The notes beneath the pieces were generated by a model. The model made no database searches, was not told where the DNA came from, and saw only the letters and a program-made list of their open reading frames with translations. A stretch of DNA of 64,000 bases from Notamacropus eugenii (Eukaryota > Chordata > Mammalia > Diprotodontia > Macropodidae), in the NCBI RefSeq assembly GCF_028372415.1, contig NC_092879.1, forward strand, positions 91,915,741-91,979,740. The letters run 5' to 3'. Below are positions 1 to 11,989 of this stretch, one piece after another. How positions within the stretch are numbered: the stretch's first letter is position 1; each line of letters starts with the position of its first letter. A program made the position numbers and the translations under genes.

Positions 1-183
1 GTGAACGTAGGAGAGATACAGAGGCTCCACTGAATTGAGAGAGCAGATAACTGGGTCTCTGTTACCCAAAATCAAAATGAGGAGCTCTCCCAAGCTCTCC
101 AAAGTCCTCCAACCGCCCTCCAACAGGAGCACAGGTTCTTGTAATACCATCTGGCTTGTCATGTGTAAGAAACACGGCTCATC
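1..183. other. 5' flank of truncated L1, no feature recognised
   Basis: I see no coding, repeat or RNA signal here except the last 17 bases (167-183), which are the left target-site duplication of the L1 copy that follows. Confidence 0.5.
167..183 (+). repeat. Left target-site duplication of the L1 at 184-598
   Basis: The 17-base word aagaaacacggctcatc recurs at 599-615 with one C to T change, directly after the poly(A) tail. Confidence 0.85.
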
Positions 184-598
184 CAGAACCAGGGGAACAT
201 TGTACACAGTAACAGCTACAGTATGTGAGGACAGTTTCTAATAGGCTTAGCCCTTCACAGCAATGCAAGGACCTAAAACATTCCCAAAGCACTCTTGAAG
301 CAAAATGCCATCCATGTCCAGAGAACGAGCTATGGAGTCAGAACGTAGAATGAAGCAGACTATTTTCTCTTTTGTTATGTTTCATTTTGTTTTGGTTTTT
401 CTCATGGTTTCTCCCATTCATTTTAATCCTTCTATGCAACATGACTAATGTGAAAATATATTTAATAAGAATGTATGTGTAGAACCCATACAAGATTGCA
501 TGCTGTCTTGGGGAGGGAGAAGAAAGGGAGGGGGAGAAAACTTAAAACTTATGGAAGTGATTGTAGAAAACTGTAAACAAATAAATTAATTTTAAAAA
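184..598 (+). mobile_element. 5'-truncated marsupial L1, 3' end only
   Basis: This is the last 0.4 kb of an L1: the end of the ORF2 region ('gaacattgtacacagtaaca'), the marsupial L1 3' UTR and an A-rich tail after 'aaacaaataaattaatttt'. Near-identical direct repeats flank it at 167-183 and 599-615 (17 bp, 16 matching, starting AAGAAA as usual for L1 target sites). This shows one target-primed insertion with severe 5' truncation. It has no coding capacity. The family assignment is from memory of marsupial L1 3' ends. Confidence 0.85.
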
Positions 599-615
599 AA
601 GAAATACGGCTCATC
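599..615 (+). repeat. Right target-site duplication of the L1 at 184-598
   Basis: This copy reads aagaaatacggctcatc and differs from the left copy at one position. The first bases merge with the poly(A) tail. Confidence 0.85.
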
Positions 616-1690
616 ATCTCAAAGGCAAGATGATGAAAAGAGGAAATCCTTTAGATCACACTATATGAAAGAGTAAGCAGGGGCTGAGTTGGCTGCCAAG
701 TTATTACAAGCCATTGTGATTTCCCCAAAACTTGATGGCACTCTTACCATCATGTAAGTGGGAAAATTCTCAATCAGTGTTCTACGTTAGTATTTAATAG
801 ACCTGGAGCCTTTGATTGCCTCTGCACAGACTGTGCTCCAGCTGTCTTCAGATATTTGAACATGCAGGTCTCAGTCCCATGCTGTGCAAACAGTCAGCTT
901 GCCACGTATCCTGTATACCCAGAATAATTGAGGAGTCTATCTGTAAAGGCAATTGTAGGGCATGTAAGAAAGGGTTATGGAAAGCCTGGAGATTGAGCCG
1001 TTCCTCCACACAGTACAAGTTGCACATATTATCATGAGGCTGAGACTGATTTACAAATCCCCCAGACTTCTGTCTGGTAATCCATATCCTTTGTGCAGTA
1101 GAAAGAAAACCAAGCCCACATTGGCATCCTCTCTCCAGAAATCTCTGACTGCCTCATATTCGTGAAGCACACTTGCAATTTGAGCCAACCTATAAGGAAA
1201 GACAAGCACAGAGACAGGAGCAGGTGCCAGCTAGGTAGAGGACGAGAAAACCTCCCAAATGCCCAAGTAACCGGCTCTCAACACAACACCTGGAAGGGAC
1301 AGTAAAGGTCCTTTCCATTGAAACTGGTTTCAAACCCTAAGTGCAAGGTCCCTAAGATGGTCTATGCAACCATTCACTGTCACTTCTCCTCCTGGGTCAC
1401 AAGATACCATGTCACTGATGCTGATTTTCATTCCTTTCAGGGTGATCTCTGAATTTTTGGTAGGTAAAGAGTTTGTACTGAACGGTTTTAAATATTATTG
1501 GAGGCTTTGGTTTTAGCCCCAAGACTCAAATGAGTCTTGGAAGAAAGAAAACTAAGCAAAACTCATCACCACTGCAACACAAATTGACAGTATATGCAAC
1601 ATCCCACACCCATAGTCCCCCACCTCTCTACCAATAGGAAGGGGATGTTTTTTACAAAATATCTGTTCTCTGGGACCAAGACAAGTCAGC
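616..1690. other. No recognisable feature
   Basis: Apparently unique sequence. Short open frames here lack coding features. I recognise no repeat family. Confidence 0.4.
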
Positions 1691-1699
1691 ATAATTAAT

Positions 1700-2105
1700 C
1701 AGAGTTTGGATGTCTTTCAATGGTACTTTCATTTCCATTACTATCATCACTGTTTATCCTGTTTTCCTAGTTCTGCTATACCACTTCATGTCAGTTCATA
1801 CAGAGTATCCCACATTCCTTTTAATTCTTCATTTCTTAGAATACAAAAATATTCCATTATATCAGAGACTACAATTTGTTCAGTCATTTCTCAACTGATG
1901 GGCACCCACGTTATCCCCAGTTTTTTGCTACCATAAAAAATGCAGCTGTGATTATTTGGGTATATGGGTCTTTGACTTCCCTGGAACATATATCTAGTAC
2001 TGGAATCCACTGAGGCAAACAGTTTAATGACTTCTCACCTAATCTGAATGGTTTTCTAGCATGGTCAAACCAAGTCACACCTTCAGCAACATTGTCTAAA
2101 TCCAT
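1700..2105 (-). mobile_element. Antisense L1 ORF2 C-terminal fragment
   Basis: Read on the minus strand, this matches the end of marsupial L1 ORF2. The plus strand shows the typical antisense words 'attccattat', 'tttgttcagtcatttctcaa' and 'tgatgggcacccacg', followed by the 'agcaacattgtct' region. Frames are broken. Its ends are not sharply defined and I see no target-site duplication. Confidence 0.7.
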
Positions 2106-2335
2106 GTGCCTGTATTGTGAGACTTCTCTGTATGAAACACACATGGAATATTCTCACTGTGCCTCTACCTCACTAAGACAGGAGATTTACTATTACTCTG
2201 TAGGTGTCTGTAAGGCCAGCACTCAGGAGGCTTTTTATTCTCGCTCGTGTGACTTGCTAGCAATCAGGATTTTCTGCCACCAGGTGAATGACTGTGCCTT
2301 ATTTATGGACTCGCTGAAGGTGTGGTTAACAAAGA

Positions 2336-4432
2336 ATTAAGTTTCCCAGTAAATACAAGAGTAAAGCAAGGATGCTCATTCCACCACTATTATTTAATGT
2401 AATTTTTAACATATTAGCAATAGCACTAAGACAATAGAATTTAATTAACAGTGTAAAGAAAGGCCAAGAGATGATACGAGGGGAATCAACAAAGATGCTG
2501 AGACGATTAATAGCATCCGCAAGGCTGCAGGCTACAAAATAAGCCCACAAAAATCAACGGCATTTCTATGTAACAAAAACAAAATCCAAGAGGCAACAAA
2601 AGAATGGGAAATTCCATTCTAAATAACTACAAACCCCATAAAATACCTGGGGCTCAGTCTCCCAAAATACACAAAAGATTTGTATGGATTCAACTTCAAA
2701 GTACTCCAAACAAATAAAGAATCACCTTAAAAGCTGGAAGACTATTCTGGGACAGTGGCTGGATGGTACCAATATGACAAAAATGACAATATGACCCAAG
2801 TTAATTTATGCTTTTAATGCTATACCAATCAAATTATCAAAGGAATACTTTACAGAACTTGATAAAATAATAGCATTTATTTAGAGAAACAAAAGATTTA
2901 GAATATCAAGGGCAATCATGAAAAAGACAGGAGTGTGGGAGGAACAGCACTTCCAGACCTCAAACTAAATCATAAAGCAGCAGTCATCAAAACCATCTAG
3001 TATTGGTCAAAAAATAGAGAAGTAGATCAATGGAACAGACTAGACAAGGGAGAATCAGAAACAATGGAACTCAATAACCGAGTGTTGGATAAACCCCAAA
3101 ACATAAATTATTCAGGAATGAATTCCCTATTTGATAAGAACTGCTGGAGGAAATGGAAAGGAGTCAGACGGAAATTAGGCTTAGACCAATACTGTACACC
3201 TTATTCCACAATAAATTAAAAATGCATATTTGACCTTAATATTCAAGATCATACCATAAAAAAATGGAAGAGAAGCAGATTATATGCCTTTCACAGCCAT
3301 AGGTAGAAGATTGAAGCTTCCAAAGCATCCTTCTATCCAAAGGATAGAAGCAATTATAAAAGATAAACTAGATAATTTTGATTACATAAAATTGAAAAGT
3401 TTCTGCACAAACAAAATCACTACATCTCAGATAAGAAGGGGAGAAGTTGAATAGGAAAAAAATCTTTATATCAAATTTCTCAGATAAGGATTTGGTATCC
3501 AAAATAGACAACAGATACATGCATGTGTGAACAGATGCATTCAGACAGAAATACAGATGACCAAAAGTCATTCCCCAATACATAAGTGGTCAAAGAATAT
3601 AAACAAACAATTCTAATAATCACTAGTCATAAGAGAAATGCAAATGAAAACAACCCTGAGGCTTCACCTCACATCTATCAAATTGACAAAGATGACAAAA
3701 GATGAAAATAATTGACATACAAGGGATTATGGGAAGACAGGAACCGTAATGCACTATTGGTGCAACTGTGAATAAGTATTATCACTATGGAAAGTAATTT
3801 GAAATTATACAAATAAAGTGACTAAAACATCCATACCCACTGACCCAGCGATTATACTACTGAGCATGTACTCCTCAAGAAATCATTGATGAGAAGATAC
3901 TCTCTATATATGCCAAAATATATCCATCAACTGAGGAATTACTAAACTAACTGTGGTATATAAAGTCATGGAATACTATTGTACTATAAGAAATGTGTGT
4001 GATGAATATAGAAAAGCCTGGACAAATTTACATGAACTGATGCCGAATGAAGTAAGGAGAGCCAAGAAAACAATGTACACAGTGACTGCAACAATATAAA
4101 TGAAAAGAAGTCACAAAACAACTGAAAGTGAATGCTTCAGAATTACAAAGAATAAATAAGCTTGGCCCCAAAGAAAAAAAATTAGAAAGATAATCCCACC
4201 CTGCTCTTTTGAACCCTTACCATGGGTGTGGAACACTATATGTATTTTCAGATTTTTTTTTTTGATATACTGATTGGCTATACTGATTTTTTTCTCTTCC
4301 TTTTTTCCTTTAGTTTTTCTTTAAAAACTATTCTTTGTTATATGGAATGACTCTGGGAGGATGGAAGGGTAGGGATATTGGGAGAAGTTTTGGTAATGTA
4401 AAAATAAAAGATGATAAACATTTATTTTTAAA
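2336..4432 (+). pseudogene. Decayed L1 ORF2 (RT C-terminal half) plus 3' UTR
   Basis: This is a long degenerate L1-clade copy. It starts in the reverse transcriptase at the 'VKQGC' motif (about 2362), where a one-base loss already shifts the frame. It continues through the thumb and C-terminal region ('FNAIPIKL', 'FTELDKI', 'DQWNR' near 2820-3060), then 'FDYIKLKSFC' near 3377-3410. From about 4150 comes a marsupial L1 3' UTR ('cttggccccaaag', 'gggtgtggaac'), ending at an A-rich tail near 4432. Many stops and indels make it non-functional. The 5' part, including endonuclease and the catalytic FADD box, is missing or unrecognisable. Confidence 0.85.
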
Positions 4433-4554
4433 AAGAGTAATTAAGCCTTTCTATTCTACTAAACTTTTAAAAACCAAATTAGATATCTCTAATGAAACAG
4501 CTTACCATAAACATGAACTAGTTTTACAATTTTTTTTAAAAAATGATGTAGAAT

Positions 4555-4730
4555 TAGAGACCTGAATTTGGAATCAAGAGAGCTGGGTTCACTTCCCAAT
4601 TCACCTAGTTACTAAGTGTGTGACCTTGGGTAATCCCCTTCTGCTCTCAAAGAGCTTCTGTATCAGAGGAGATTGAAGTAGCTAGTCTCTGAGGTCCCTT
4701 TCAGCTCTTGACTTCAGATTCTGTGAGGAA
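4555..4730 (+). mobile_element. MIR/THER1-type CORE-SINE
   Basis: It carries the tRNA-derived SINE words 'agctgggttcacttccc', 'ctaagtgtgtgaccttgggt' and the 3' part 'ctgaggtccctttcagctct' typical of old mammalian MIR copies. Confidence 0.7.
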
Positions 4731-4762
4731 AGACATATCCCAGAGCTCTAGCTCAAAAGACC

Positions 4763-4912
4763 ACATGAAAATGTCATTGGGAAATCCTTAACAAAATAAA
4801 TCAAAATAGAACACAGCATAGATAATGTTAATGTGCATTTTTCTAAGTCATCATGTCCCCACAGGAATCCTTCTGTATGGTTTAGTGTCCTTGTTTCTAT
4901 CTATTTGACCCA
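4763..4912. mobile_element. Fragment of a hAT MITE (same family as 36288-36727)
   Basis: The stretch 'cattgggaaatccttaacaa' through 'cccacaggaatccttctgta' and 'tggtttagtg' parallels the interior of the MITE at 36288-36727. The terminal inverted repeats are lost or too diverged to place. Confidence 0.6.
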
Positions 4913-5555
4913 CTGGCCTGTATAAGCTCCAAAACGAAGACTCCCATGATCCATAGCTCCTCATATCTGGTGTTTACTCGCCTCTTTCTCCACTTCCGGG
5001 TTTAACCCAGGACAATCTAGGAACTTGGATGGGAAAATATCAGAGCTTGCTTTTCACTAACTTCTAACCGAAACTGAGCATTTCTTTCAATGATGAGTAA
5101 CGACAACAAAGAGGATCCTAAGTAGCTGCCTGTAGGCTTCCCCAGATGGCCACGGAAGTCCATTACACACAAAAAATGTGAGGACGCCACCAGTTTCTTG
5201 TTCATTCTTTCCTTCCCCAATTCTACAGGAGCCTTTTTCCAATGGAAGTCCAATGACACTCTCTAGGGACTCCTACATCATCCACAAGGACTTAGTAGAA
5301 GCTAAATATCATTAACCACTCTTCTGGGACCTGAGGGGGGTATGGGGGGAACTGCTGAGGATATCATTCAGAGAGGGTCACATGTACAACACAATCTTCA
5401 AGTTGCCAAAGTTGGCTTTCGGGCTCCCCTTTGAAGACCTCTCCTCTGTCTCAGTTGCTTTACCAAGCATCTTGTGACCCTGAGAGCAGCATTCAGTCTC
5501 ATGCTGGCCCTATCCTGGCCAGCCATCTCCCCCTGCATTTCACTCATCTGACCAT
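4913..5555. other. No recognisable feature
   Basis: Apparently unique non-coding sequence. Open frames here are short and uninformative. Confidence 0.4.
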
Positions 5556-5559
5556 GCTC

Positions 5560-5880
5560 ACAGAATTACTGAATCACAGAGCAAGCCCAGCATCTCAGGG
5601 CTGAAAGAGAACTCAGCAGCCATCTAGTGCAAACCCTACCTGACCCTCTACAACATCCCCCCCACTTCTCAGCAAGTTGTCATCCAATCTCTTCCCAAAG
5701 AGCTGTGGAAAGAGGAGGGGGTGTGGGGGAATGAAGCCCACTATGTCCCCAGAGGCAGCCCCTTAGACAGTTCTGATAGGAAACCCTAGAAAAAGAGCCC
5801 AGGCACTTTGGGGGAAGAATGTTACTTTCTGAAAACAGCAGCTGTCCGGAGGCAAAGGCAATCACAACAAGGAAGAGCTC
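5560..5880 (-). mobile_element. Antisense CR1/L3 LINE 3' fragment
   Basis: The plus strand shows the antisense CR1/L3 3' signature: 'agccatctagtgcaaaccc', 'ctctacaacatcccc', 'gttgtcatccaatctcttcc', then 'cagaggcagcccc'. It is old and broken, with no intact frame. Confidence 0.65.
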
Positions 5881-5884
5881 CAGC

Positions 5885-7795
5885 TTTCACTAACACTAGC
5901 ACTCAGGCTGAATTATCTGAAAAAGGATCCAAATGGTGGAGGTGTGAGAAATGACAAACAGGGCCATCTTGGACTTTCACAACTTGGCAGCTAAACTGTC
6001 AGAACATCCTTGACAAGCCCCCTTCTTCCCCCCGCCCCGAAAACTATGGATATGTTGCTGAGAGACCAGATGGTCAGTAATTTGTGGTTAGAAGGGGAGA
6101 AGAAAGATACCAATGGAGGTGTCACATCCAGGAATGTTAACATATTCCAAAGCCCTCAGAGGAGTCACTGTCCCCACCCCGCCATCAAACAAAGCCAGTT
6201 TAATGTTGGGAAAAATCAGTCCCCAACACGAGGCCTTACCCATTTCTTGAAAATTATTCTCCAGTGGAAAAGACTATTTTGACTGTGAAAGTCACATCCC
6301 TTTAGGGAAAATTCAAGCTTTCTCTGTGCAATTCAACCTCCTTTGATGTTGAAACAAAAGGATGGGTTTGAGTTTTTATTGTTTGTTTTTCCCCAGAGAA
6401 AAACTTTTCCACTCTGAAAATATTTTTCTTAGACATTTGCTGTCTAGGTTTTAACAAATATTCACTAATTTGCACCTTGTTCAAAAGCCAAAAGGAACCT
6501 TGATCTGTGTCAAACAACCTGTGAAATCCTAAAACTCATTTATATTGGCTTTTGCAGCAGAAAGGAGCCAACCCTATCCCTATTTTAATTTCAGATGTGC
6601 ACAGTTTCTTCTATCAGCTAAAAATAAGGCACATTGTGAAGTTAGTTGAAAGAAAGAAAACTGCGCTCTTCCTCCAGGTTTCCCTGAAGATGAAGCAGAC
6701 CTGATTTTAAAAGGTATTTTACTTGAAACACTGTGTTCCAGTCGAAGACAAAAAGGCAACAAGTGTCTCTTGCTAGGACTCTCACTGAGAGGGAGCACAG
6801 AAGAAACCTGGGAATTTTCTTCAAGGACAAAGAAGCAGAAACTTTTGAAAAATCTTATCTGGCTTTGTTTTTTTATCTTGAGCTAAATAAAGTCAAGTTA
6901 GAGATGGATTCCATTCCCTCTTTGAAACTGTATGTTATGAGTAAGAGATACAAAAAACACAGTATGTGTTTCAAATAGCATGCTGTAAACTAATCCAAGC
7001 CAGGAAGAACAAGACAAGGAGAATCATCATGGCTGCTTTGAAACCTTGACTCTGGGAGACGAACCAAAATCATGAAGTGATTTTTCTCCCTTTAGGAAAG
7101 AAAAGGAAAAAAAAAATGTTTCAGGCTGTGGTCCTGGTAGCACCTAGCAGAGGAAGCAACCAGGAACTTAGCATCATGAGTCAGGCACTAAGCAGAGGAT
7201 GGTGAGGCCAAAGAGCAGTCAAGGAGGAGAAAACAAGGGCAGCCAGCAAGCAGGCCCCCTCCTCCAAGGCCAGAAGCCCAAACATGATCATGGCTGTAGG
7301 CACAAGAAGGCGTGACATTGAAGGAATGCATGGGAAGGGGGCAAAGCAGATAGAAGAGTGACTCAATCGTCCAATCATGGATAGCCCCAAATCTGAGCCG
7401 CCAAAGAATGAGCTTCATGTCCTTGATAGTACATCTTTTCTTTGTTTTTTGTTTTTTGTAAATCCTACCCCACAAGATTCTCAGAATTCTCAGATATGCA
7501 AGCAAAAGGAATCTGGGTATGGTGATTTAAGTTCTATAACCTAACAAATGCCTGATTTTTGTAAATTAGCGAACTATGCCTGAACGTGACCTGAGAAAAT
7601 GCATGTGAAAGTGCTTTATAAATTGTAAAATGTTTGACAAATGTCAACATACGTCAGGGTTGACTTAGCTGTCCTCTTTAGGAACTCTTAACATGTAAAA
7701 GAAAATGTTAATCATTTAGCCTAGCAATCCATACAGAAAAACTCAAATGGATGAAGAGTGTAGATTATATCAGTTGCAGGTGGATGGGCAGCCCA
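5885..7795. other. Long stretch without recognised repeats or genes
   Basis: I see no repeat family, splice-bounded exon or long frame in these 1.9 kb. Open frames reach only about 105 codons, have low-complexity composition and look like chance. Confidence 0.4.
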
Positions 7796-7799
7796 CTAG

Positions 7800-7860
7800 G
7801 TTCATTCATTCAATTTTAATTCAATAAATCAAGTTTATTAATGGCCTACTATTTTCATGG
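7800..7860 (-). mobile_element. Short antisense L2 3' tail
   Basis: 'tcattcattcaattttaatt' followed by 'tcaataaatc' and 'ggcctactattttc' resembles the reverse complement of the L2 3' terminus. The match is short and weak. Confidence 0.4.
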
Positions 7861-7864
7861 TAAG

Positions 7865-8001
7865 AAAAGCAGCAGAGTAGAATGGAAAGAGAGCTGGCTT
7901 TGGAGTCATAAGCTGGCCTTTGGTTTAAATCCTACCTCTGACATATACTAATCATGGAACCATAGACAAGTCATGTTAAACACTCAGTGCCCCAACTAAT
8001 G
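7865..8001 (+). mobile_element. MIR/THER1-type SINE
   Basis: 'agagctggctttggagtcat', 'ggtttaaatcctacctctga' and 'tagacaagtca' give the MIR A-box to core order on the plus strand. Confidence 0.65.
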
Positions 8002-8009
8002 CTCTAAGA
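8002..8009 (+). repeat. Left 8-bp TSD of the hAT MITE at 8010
   Basis: The word ctctaaga is repeated exactly at 8203-8210 on the other side of the element. Confidence 0.9.
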
Positions 8010-8202
8010 CAGGGGTGGGGACCCTGCATGCTCAAGGCCACTTGAAGCCTTCTAGGTCTCTGAGTGCAGCCTTTCAACCGAATCCAAGTTTTACAGAACA
8101 AATCTTTTTATTAAGGGGATTTGTTCTGTGAAGTTTGGATTCAGTCAAAGAGCCTCACTTGAGGCCCTAGAGGGCCTCGAGGCTGCAGGTTCCCCACCTC
8201 TG
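8010..8202. mobile_element. Palindromic hAT MITE with perfect 8-bp TSD
   Basis: This is a 193-bp foldback element. Its ends are inverted repeats starting CAGGGGTGGGGA and ending TCCCCACCTCTG, and the arms meet at perfectly complementary 12-mers (8094-8105 and 8119-8130). The 8-bp word ctctaaga flanks it exactly at 8002-8009 and 8203-8210. An 8-bp duplication plus CAG...CTG ends is the hAT signature. There is no coding capacity, so a transposase had to act in trans. Three related copies lie at 20666, 22755 and 42196. Confidence 0.92.
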
Positions 8203-8210
8203 CTCTAAGA
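8203..8210 (+). repeat. Right 8-bp TSD of the hAT MITE at 8010
   Basis: Exact copy of ctctaaga at 8002-8009. Confidence 0.9.
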
Positions 8211-8384
8211 TGATAAGTTACAAATGAAGAGCTGACCTGAAATAATAGAGGGAGAACACCATGCTGGGAGTTCTTTGCACTGACGAAATCACAGATCTGG
8301 ACTAAAATGATAAGCATATGTGTATTTGTTTGCATACCCTGTGATACTGTGGATGAAGAATGAGCAGAGCTCAAAATTAAAAAG

Positions 8385-8570
8385 AATCTCAGAATCATGG
8401 CATTTTAGAGTTGGAAAGGCTCTCCACAAACGTGCCCAAAAAGGAATTCCCATCCCAACACAGCCAAGGAGTGTTCATCCAGCCTCTACCTCCCAAGACT
8501 GACTCTCCTAAAACAGTAGGAGGAGAGGGAGCTAGATGGTATTCAAAAGATTTCAGTGTTGTCAATGATC
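8385..8570 (-). mobile_element. Possible antisense CR1/L3 fragment
   Basis: 'agaatcatggcattttagag' followed by 'ttggaaaggctctcc' and 'gtgttcatccagcctctacc' resembles the antisense CR1/L3 3' region. It is too diverged for a firm call. Confidence 0.4.
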
Positions 8571-8574
8571 CCAT

Positions 8575-9355
8575 GCTCCCTGACAAAAAAGTCCTGTATT
8601 TTCAAAGCCATTAGTTTTTCTTTTAATGAAACTACATGTCTGCTAATTATGGAAAAACCAGATCTCAGAAAAACCGAAATAGGTTCTACTGAGAACCTAG
8701 GGACCCAAAGAGTAGTAGTACAATTATGCCATGACATATTATCAATAAAAATGACTTGCACACCAGAATTAGCGTAAAACACAGCATCAAGGCTGTGTAT
8801 AGCATGCAAAGGAGATGGAGAGGGGGAGGGCAATCAGGAAAGGAGGTGAAGGAGTAACATAGAGTACAAGCCAGCATTGGGGCACTGATTACTACGAAAT
8901 AATTCAAGACCCAGACTCTAGGCCTGAGAGGAAGGCCTCCTTTCTCTGACACTGGGCAGATGCTCAGAGGAGGATTTAGGAAAGGACATGGGCAGGGTCC
9001 ATGCAAATACAGAGATCTATCTATAAACTATGATCTTATATCATATTTATCAAAGTCAACTTATTTTTTAACATAGAAGTTTATATTAACAAAAGTATTA
9101 ACGCAGACATTGATTTGTCACTTGGCTAGACTCAATACTCATGTTATTTTGATATGCTAATAGATCTGAACATGGATTAAAGCCATAAGTTAATTTTTTT
9201 TAAAAAATGGGTTCAGACCGGACAAACTTAATGACACAAACTATATTCATTTGACAACATCTGCTCTTTGACTGGCATCAAGACTTGGTGATTCTCAGAA
9301 TCCCATGGCGTGAAAAGGCATAGGTGTGTCACCAGTGAGGGAAATGTCCATCCCA
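8575..9355. other. No recognisable feature
   Basis: Apparently unique sequence with an AT-rich middle (9020-9220). Minus-strand frames in it are short and unsupported. Confidence 0.4.
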
Positions 9356-9359
9356 AGTA

Positions 9360-9965
9360 TTTATTACCTCATGCCTGGACTATTGCAATGGTCTCCTAAT
9401 TGATATCCATTCCTCCAGTCTTCTCCCCACCCCAAGTCATCCTCCTCACATCTGACAAGAGTCGATTTTCTTAAGCACAGGTCTGACCATATCACTATCA
9501 TGCTAAATGAACTTCAGCCGCTCCCTCCCTACTGTTCTTGCAAATGAATCCTGACTGACCACTCTGAAAAGCCTTCCCAACATAGCCCCCAAGCTACCCT
9601 CCATAATTTTCCACCTCCTCCCCAACCACCTTCCCATCTTAGAGAAACCTTTGCCCTCAGGACTTAGCCTTTGGCTGTGATTTCCCAGACTGGACCACCC
9701 TTTCTCAAGGGGCCCCAGTCATTCTCACTCAAAGAATTCCTTCTTTCCTTCAAGACTCAGTTCAAGTACAACCTTCTAATGTGAAGAAGCTTTTGTGGGT
9801 GCCCCCAGTTACTAGTGCTTTCTCTCCCTCCCTAAGCTCATTTACTTGGCATACACATCTATGTGCACATAGTCTGGCCCAATCGAACAGGAAACACCTT
9901 GGGAGCAGGAACTCCTTCATTTTGTACCCCATGGGTCTATTGTCTGATAAACAGGAGACCATTCT
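9360..9965 (+). mobile_element. L2 LINE, C-terminal ORF region and 3' end
   Basis: It begins with the L2 block for 'DYCN' ('tggactattgcaatgg', 9376-9391), then 'gcacaggtctgaccatatca' and the 'ttccttcaagactcagttca' block. The terminal part 'gggagcaggaactcc' follows. The frame is broken. The order matches the C-terminal end of L2 ORF2 followed by its 3' UTR. Confidence 0.8.
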
Positions 9966-11690
9966 TGTTGACTGATGAGATCAAGTATGTAAATGTATTT
10001 AAGGTAGCAGTCAGAACAAGCTGGAGGGGATAGCTAAGGTGAAATGTAAAACAAGGCATGCAAAAGTCACTCTCCCACCAGGTATAAGTCTAATTTCTGA
10101 TGCTACTAGGGAAAGATATAATCACAAAGACAAGCCAGGAAGGTGTCTCTGATGTTTGAATTTATACTGAACATTAGACAATCCCTCAAGCTGCTTAGGT
10201 TATTAGGCTGTTGCTTGCTTAATTTCTCTCTTGTTTATGTTGATTTTCTTTTATTAGTTTCTTGCATGTATTGTACAGTTTATTAACTATGCTTAGTTTT
10301 GCTACTGGCTCTGTTCATGTGATCTGGCTGGCTCACCCATGTAGAGATTTTTTAGATGCCTACTGTTATCACTTTCGTGTTGTTTGCTGTCCTGCATATT
10401 TGTTGTATTACATGAATATGGAGGTACTCTTGAGACACAAGCATGTAATATCTCCTGTACATAAGTTAAAACTGTAGTCACCAAATAGCGTGCCAAGTGA
10501 TGTTCTGCATGGCACTAGGTCTACCACACACATTGGTGATGAACATTTGCTGTGAAGGTACTCAAAGGTGTTGATGGTAATTACTAGGATGCTAAGGTAA
10601 TCATTCCTGTTCTGTTAATTGCTGATATATTTTTGATGTTATAATATATAATTCCAGGTGTGAAGTATATTGTACTGATTTTGCAAGGGACTGCAAAATT
10701 TCAAACCCTGGAGGAGGAATGTAATAGAGTTTTGAGAATTGACTGGCATCCTGGGATTTATAGTTCAGAAAAACAAGTATTCCCTCACAGGCCTGAGTAC
10801 AATTTGGACCATCACAACCTTTGAACCAGAAAGAATACATGAGTAATGCCTATGTGTTTTAAAGGAAATACACAAGGCCTACAAGAGAGTAGACTGTGAA
10901 GGAGTGAAGTGAAGCATCACCAAGCCTAACTGGGAAGTTAACAAGCCAAACTAGAAAGCATTGACAGACCAGGGGCAACAATCAACAACAACAAAAAAGA
11001 GAAATTGTTCAAAGGAGGGCAAAGTTGAGGCAGAGAAAGGAGACAGTGAGCATCAAGCATCTTTCAACAGAGGACTGAAGCTGAAGCTTTGAATTATAGT
11101 TTAGCTCTTTAAGAACTAAAAGAAGTTCCAAAAACAGGTCTGCTCTTTCTCCAACTTCCCTTTCCTATGCCTGTCCAGTAACACATACTGTAATATACTC
11201 TGTTCACTTCTCTTAACTTAAACATTTCTTGAATTCCCTGATCTTGCTGCAGATGTAAAGAGGTCAGAAATTTTCAGGAAATACCAAAATAATTGGAATC
11301 ATTGACACAGAGTCAAACCTGCAGAAGAATATAAAGAACTGTCCTAATTGGGGGCTCTAAGCTATAGTGATCATACGTTTTGCCAAGTATAAATTACATA
11401 CAACAGCACTAAAGGGGACCACAAGGACCTGAGGGTCACTACAAAGCCTGTAGGCTAAAAAGGTAAGCTAAATGTTCTAACAGGGTATGACTAAACAAAT
11501 CCCCAGAGAGAACCGGGGTAGTGAAGAAAAGGTGACAGCCTAAGAAAAAACTACATCTTAAATGGCCTATCAGGGAAGACAAAGGCAAGGCCCACAAGAG
11601 ATTCAGCTATGGAGGAAAAAACAGAAAGGATCAAGTACTGGCCAACCAACTCTACACTCCATAACAATAACCAACAGTGGTACAAAAGTC
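9966..11690. other. Long stretch without recognised repeats or genes
   Basis: It is AT-rich at 10200-10700. Open frames of up to about 79 codons look like chance. I recognise no repeat family. Confidence 0.4.
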
Positions 11691-11724
11691 ATATACTGCC
11701 ATTTCAAGAAGGGGAGAGTGACAG

Positions 11725-11985
11725 GATAAAAAAAATGCTATCCACCTCCAGAGAGAGAGAGAACTAATAAACCCTGAGTGCAGACTGAAGCATATTTTTT
11801 GCTTTATTTTTCTTGCACTTTTTGCAACATGGCTAATATGGAAATGTCTTTTGCATGACTTTACCTAAATAATTGGTATCACATTGTTTGACTTCTCAAT
11901 GGGTGAATGAGGAGCTGGAGGGAGGGAGAAAATTTGGAACTCAAATTTTTTTTAATTAATGTTAAAAAATAAACTTTTTTTTTTT
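11725..11985 (+). mobile_element. 5'-truncated marsupial L1 3' end
   Basis: 'aatgctatccacctccagag' is followed by 'gtgcagactgaagcatattt', 'gcaacatggctaatatggaa' and the terminal block 'gaaaatttggaactcaaatt', then a T/A-rich tail. This is a common marsupial L1 3' UTR. I could not establish a convincing target-site duplication. Confidence 0.8.
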
Positions 11986-11989
11986 AAAA

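Noticed and set aside
2336..4432. Possible endogenous retrovirus
   Set aside because: The reverse transcriptase text and the A-rich 3' tail are L1-type. No LTRs, protease or envelope signals are seen.
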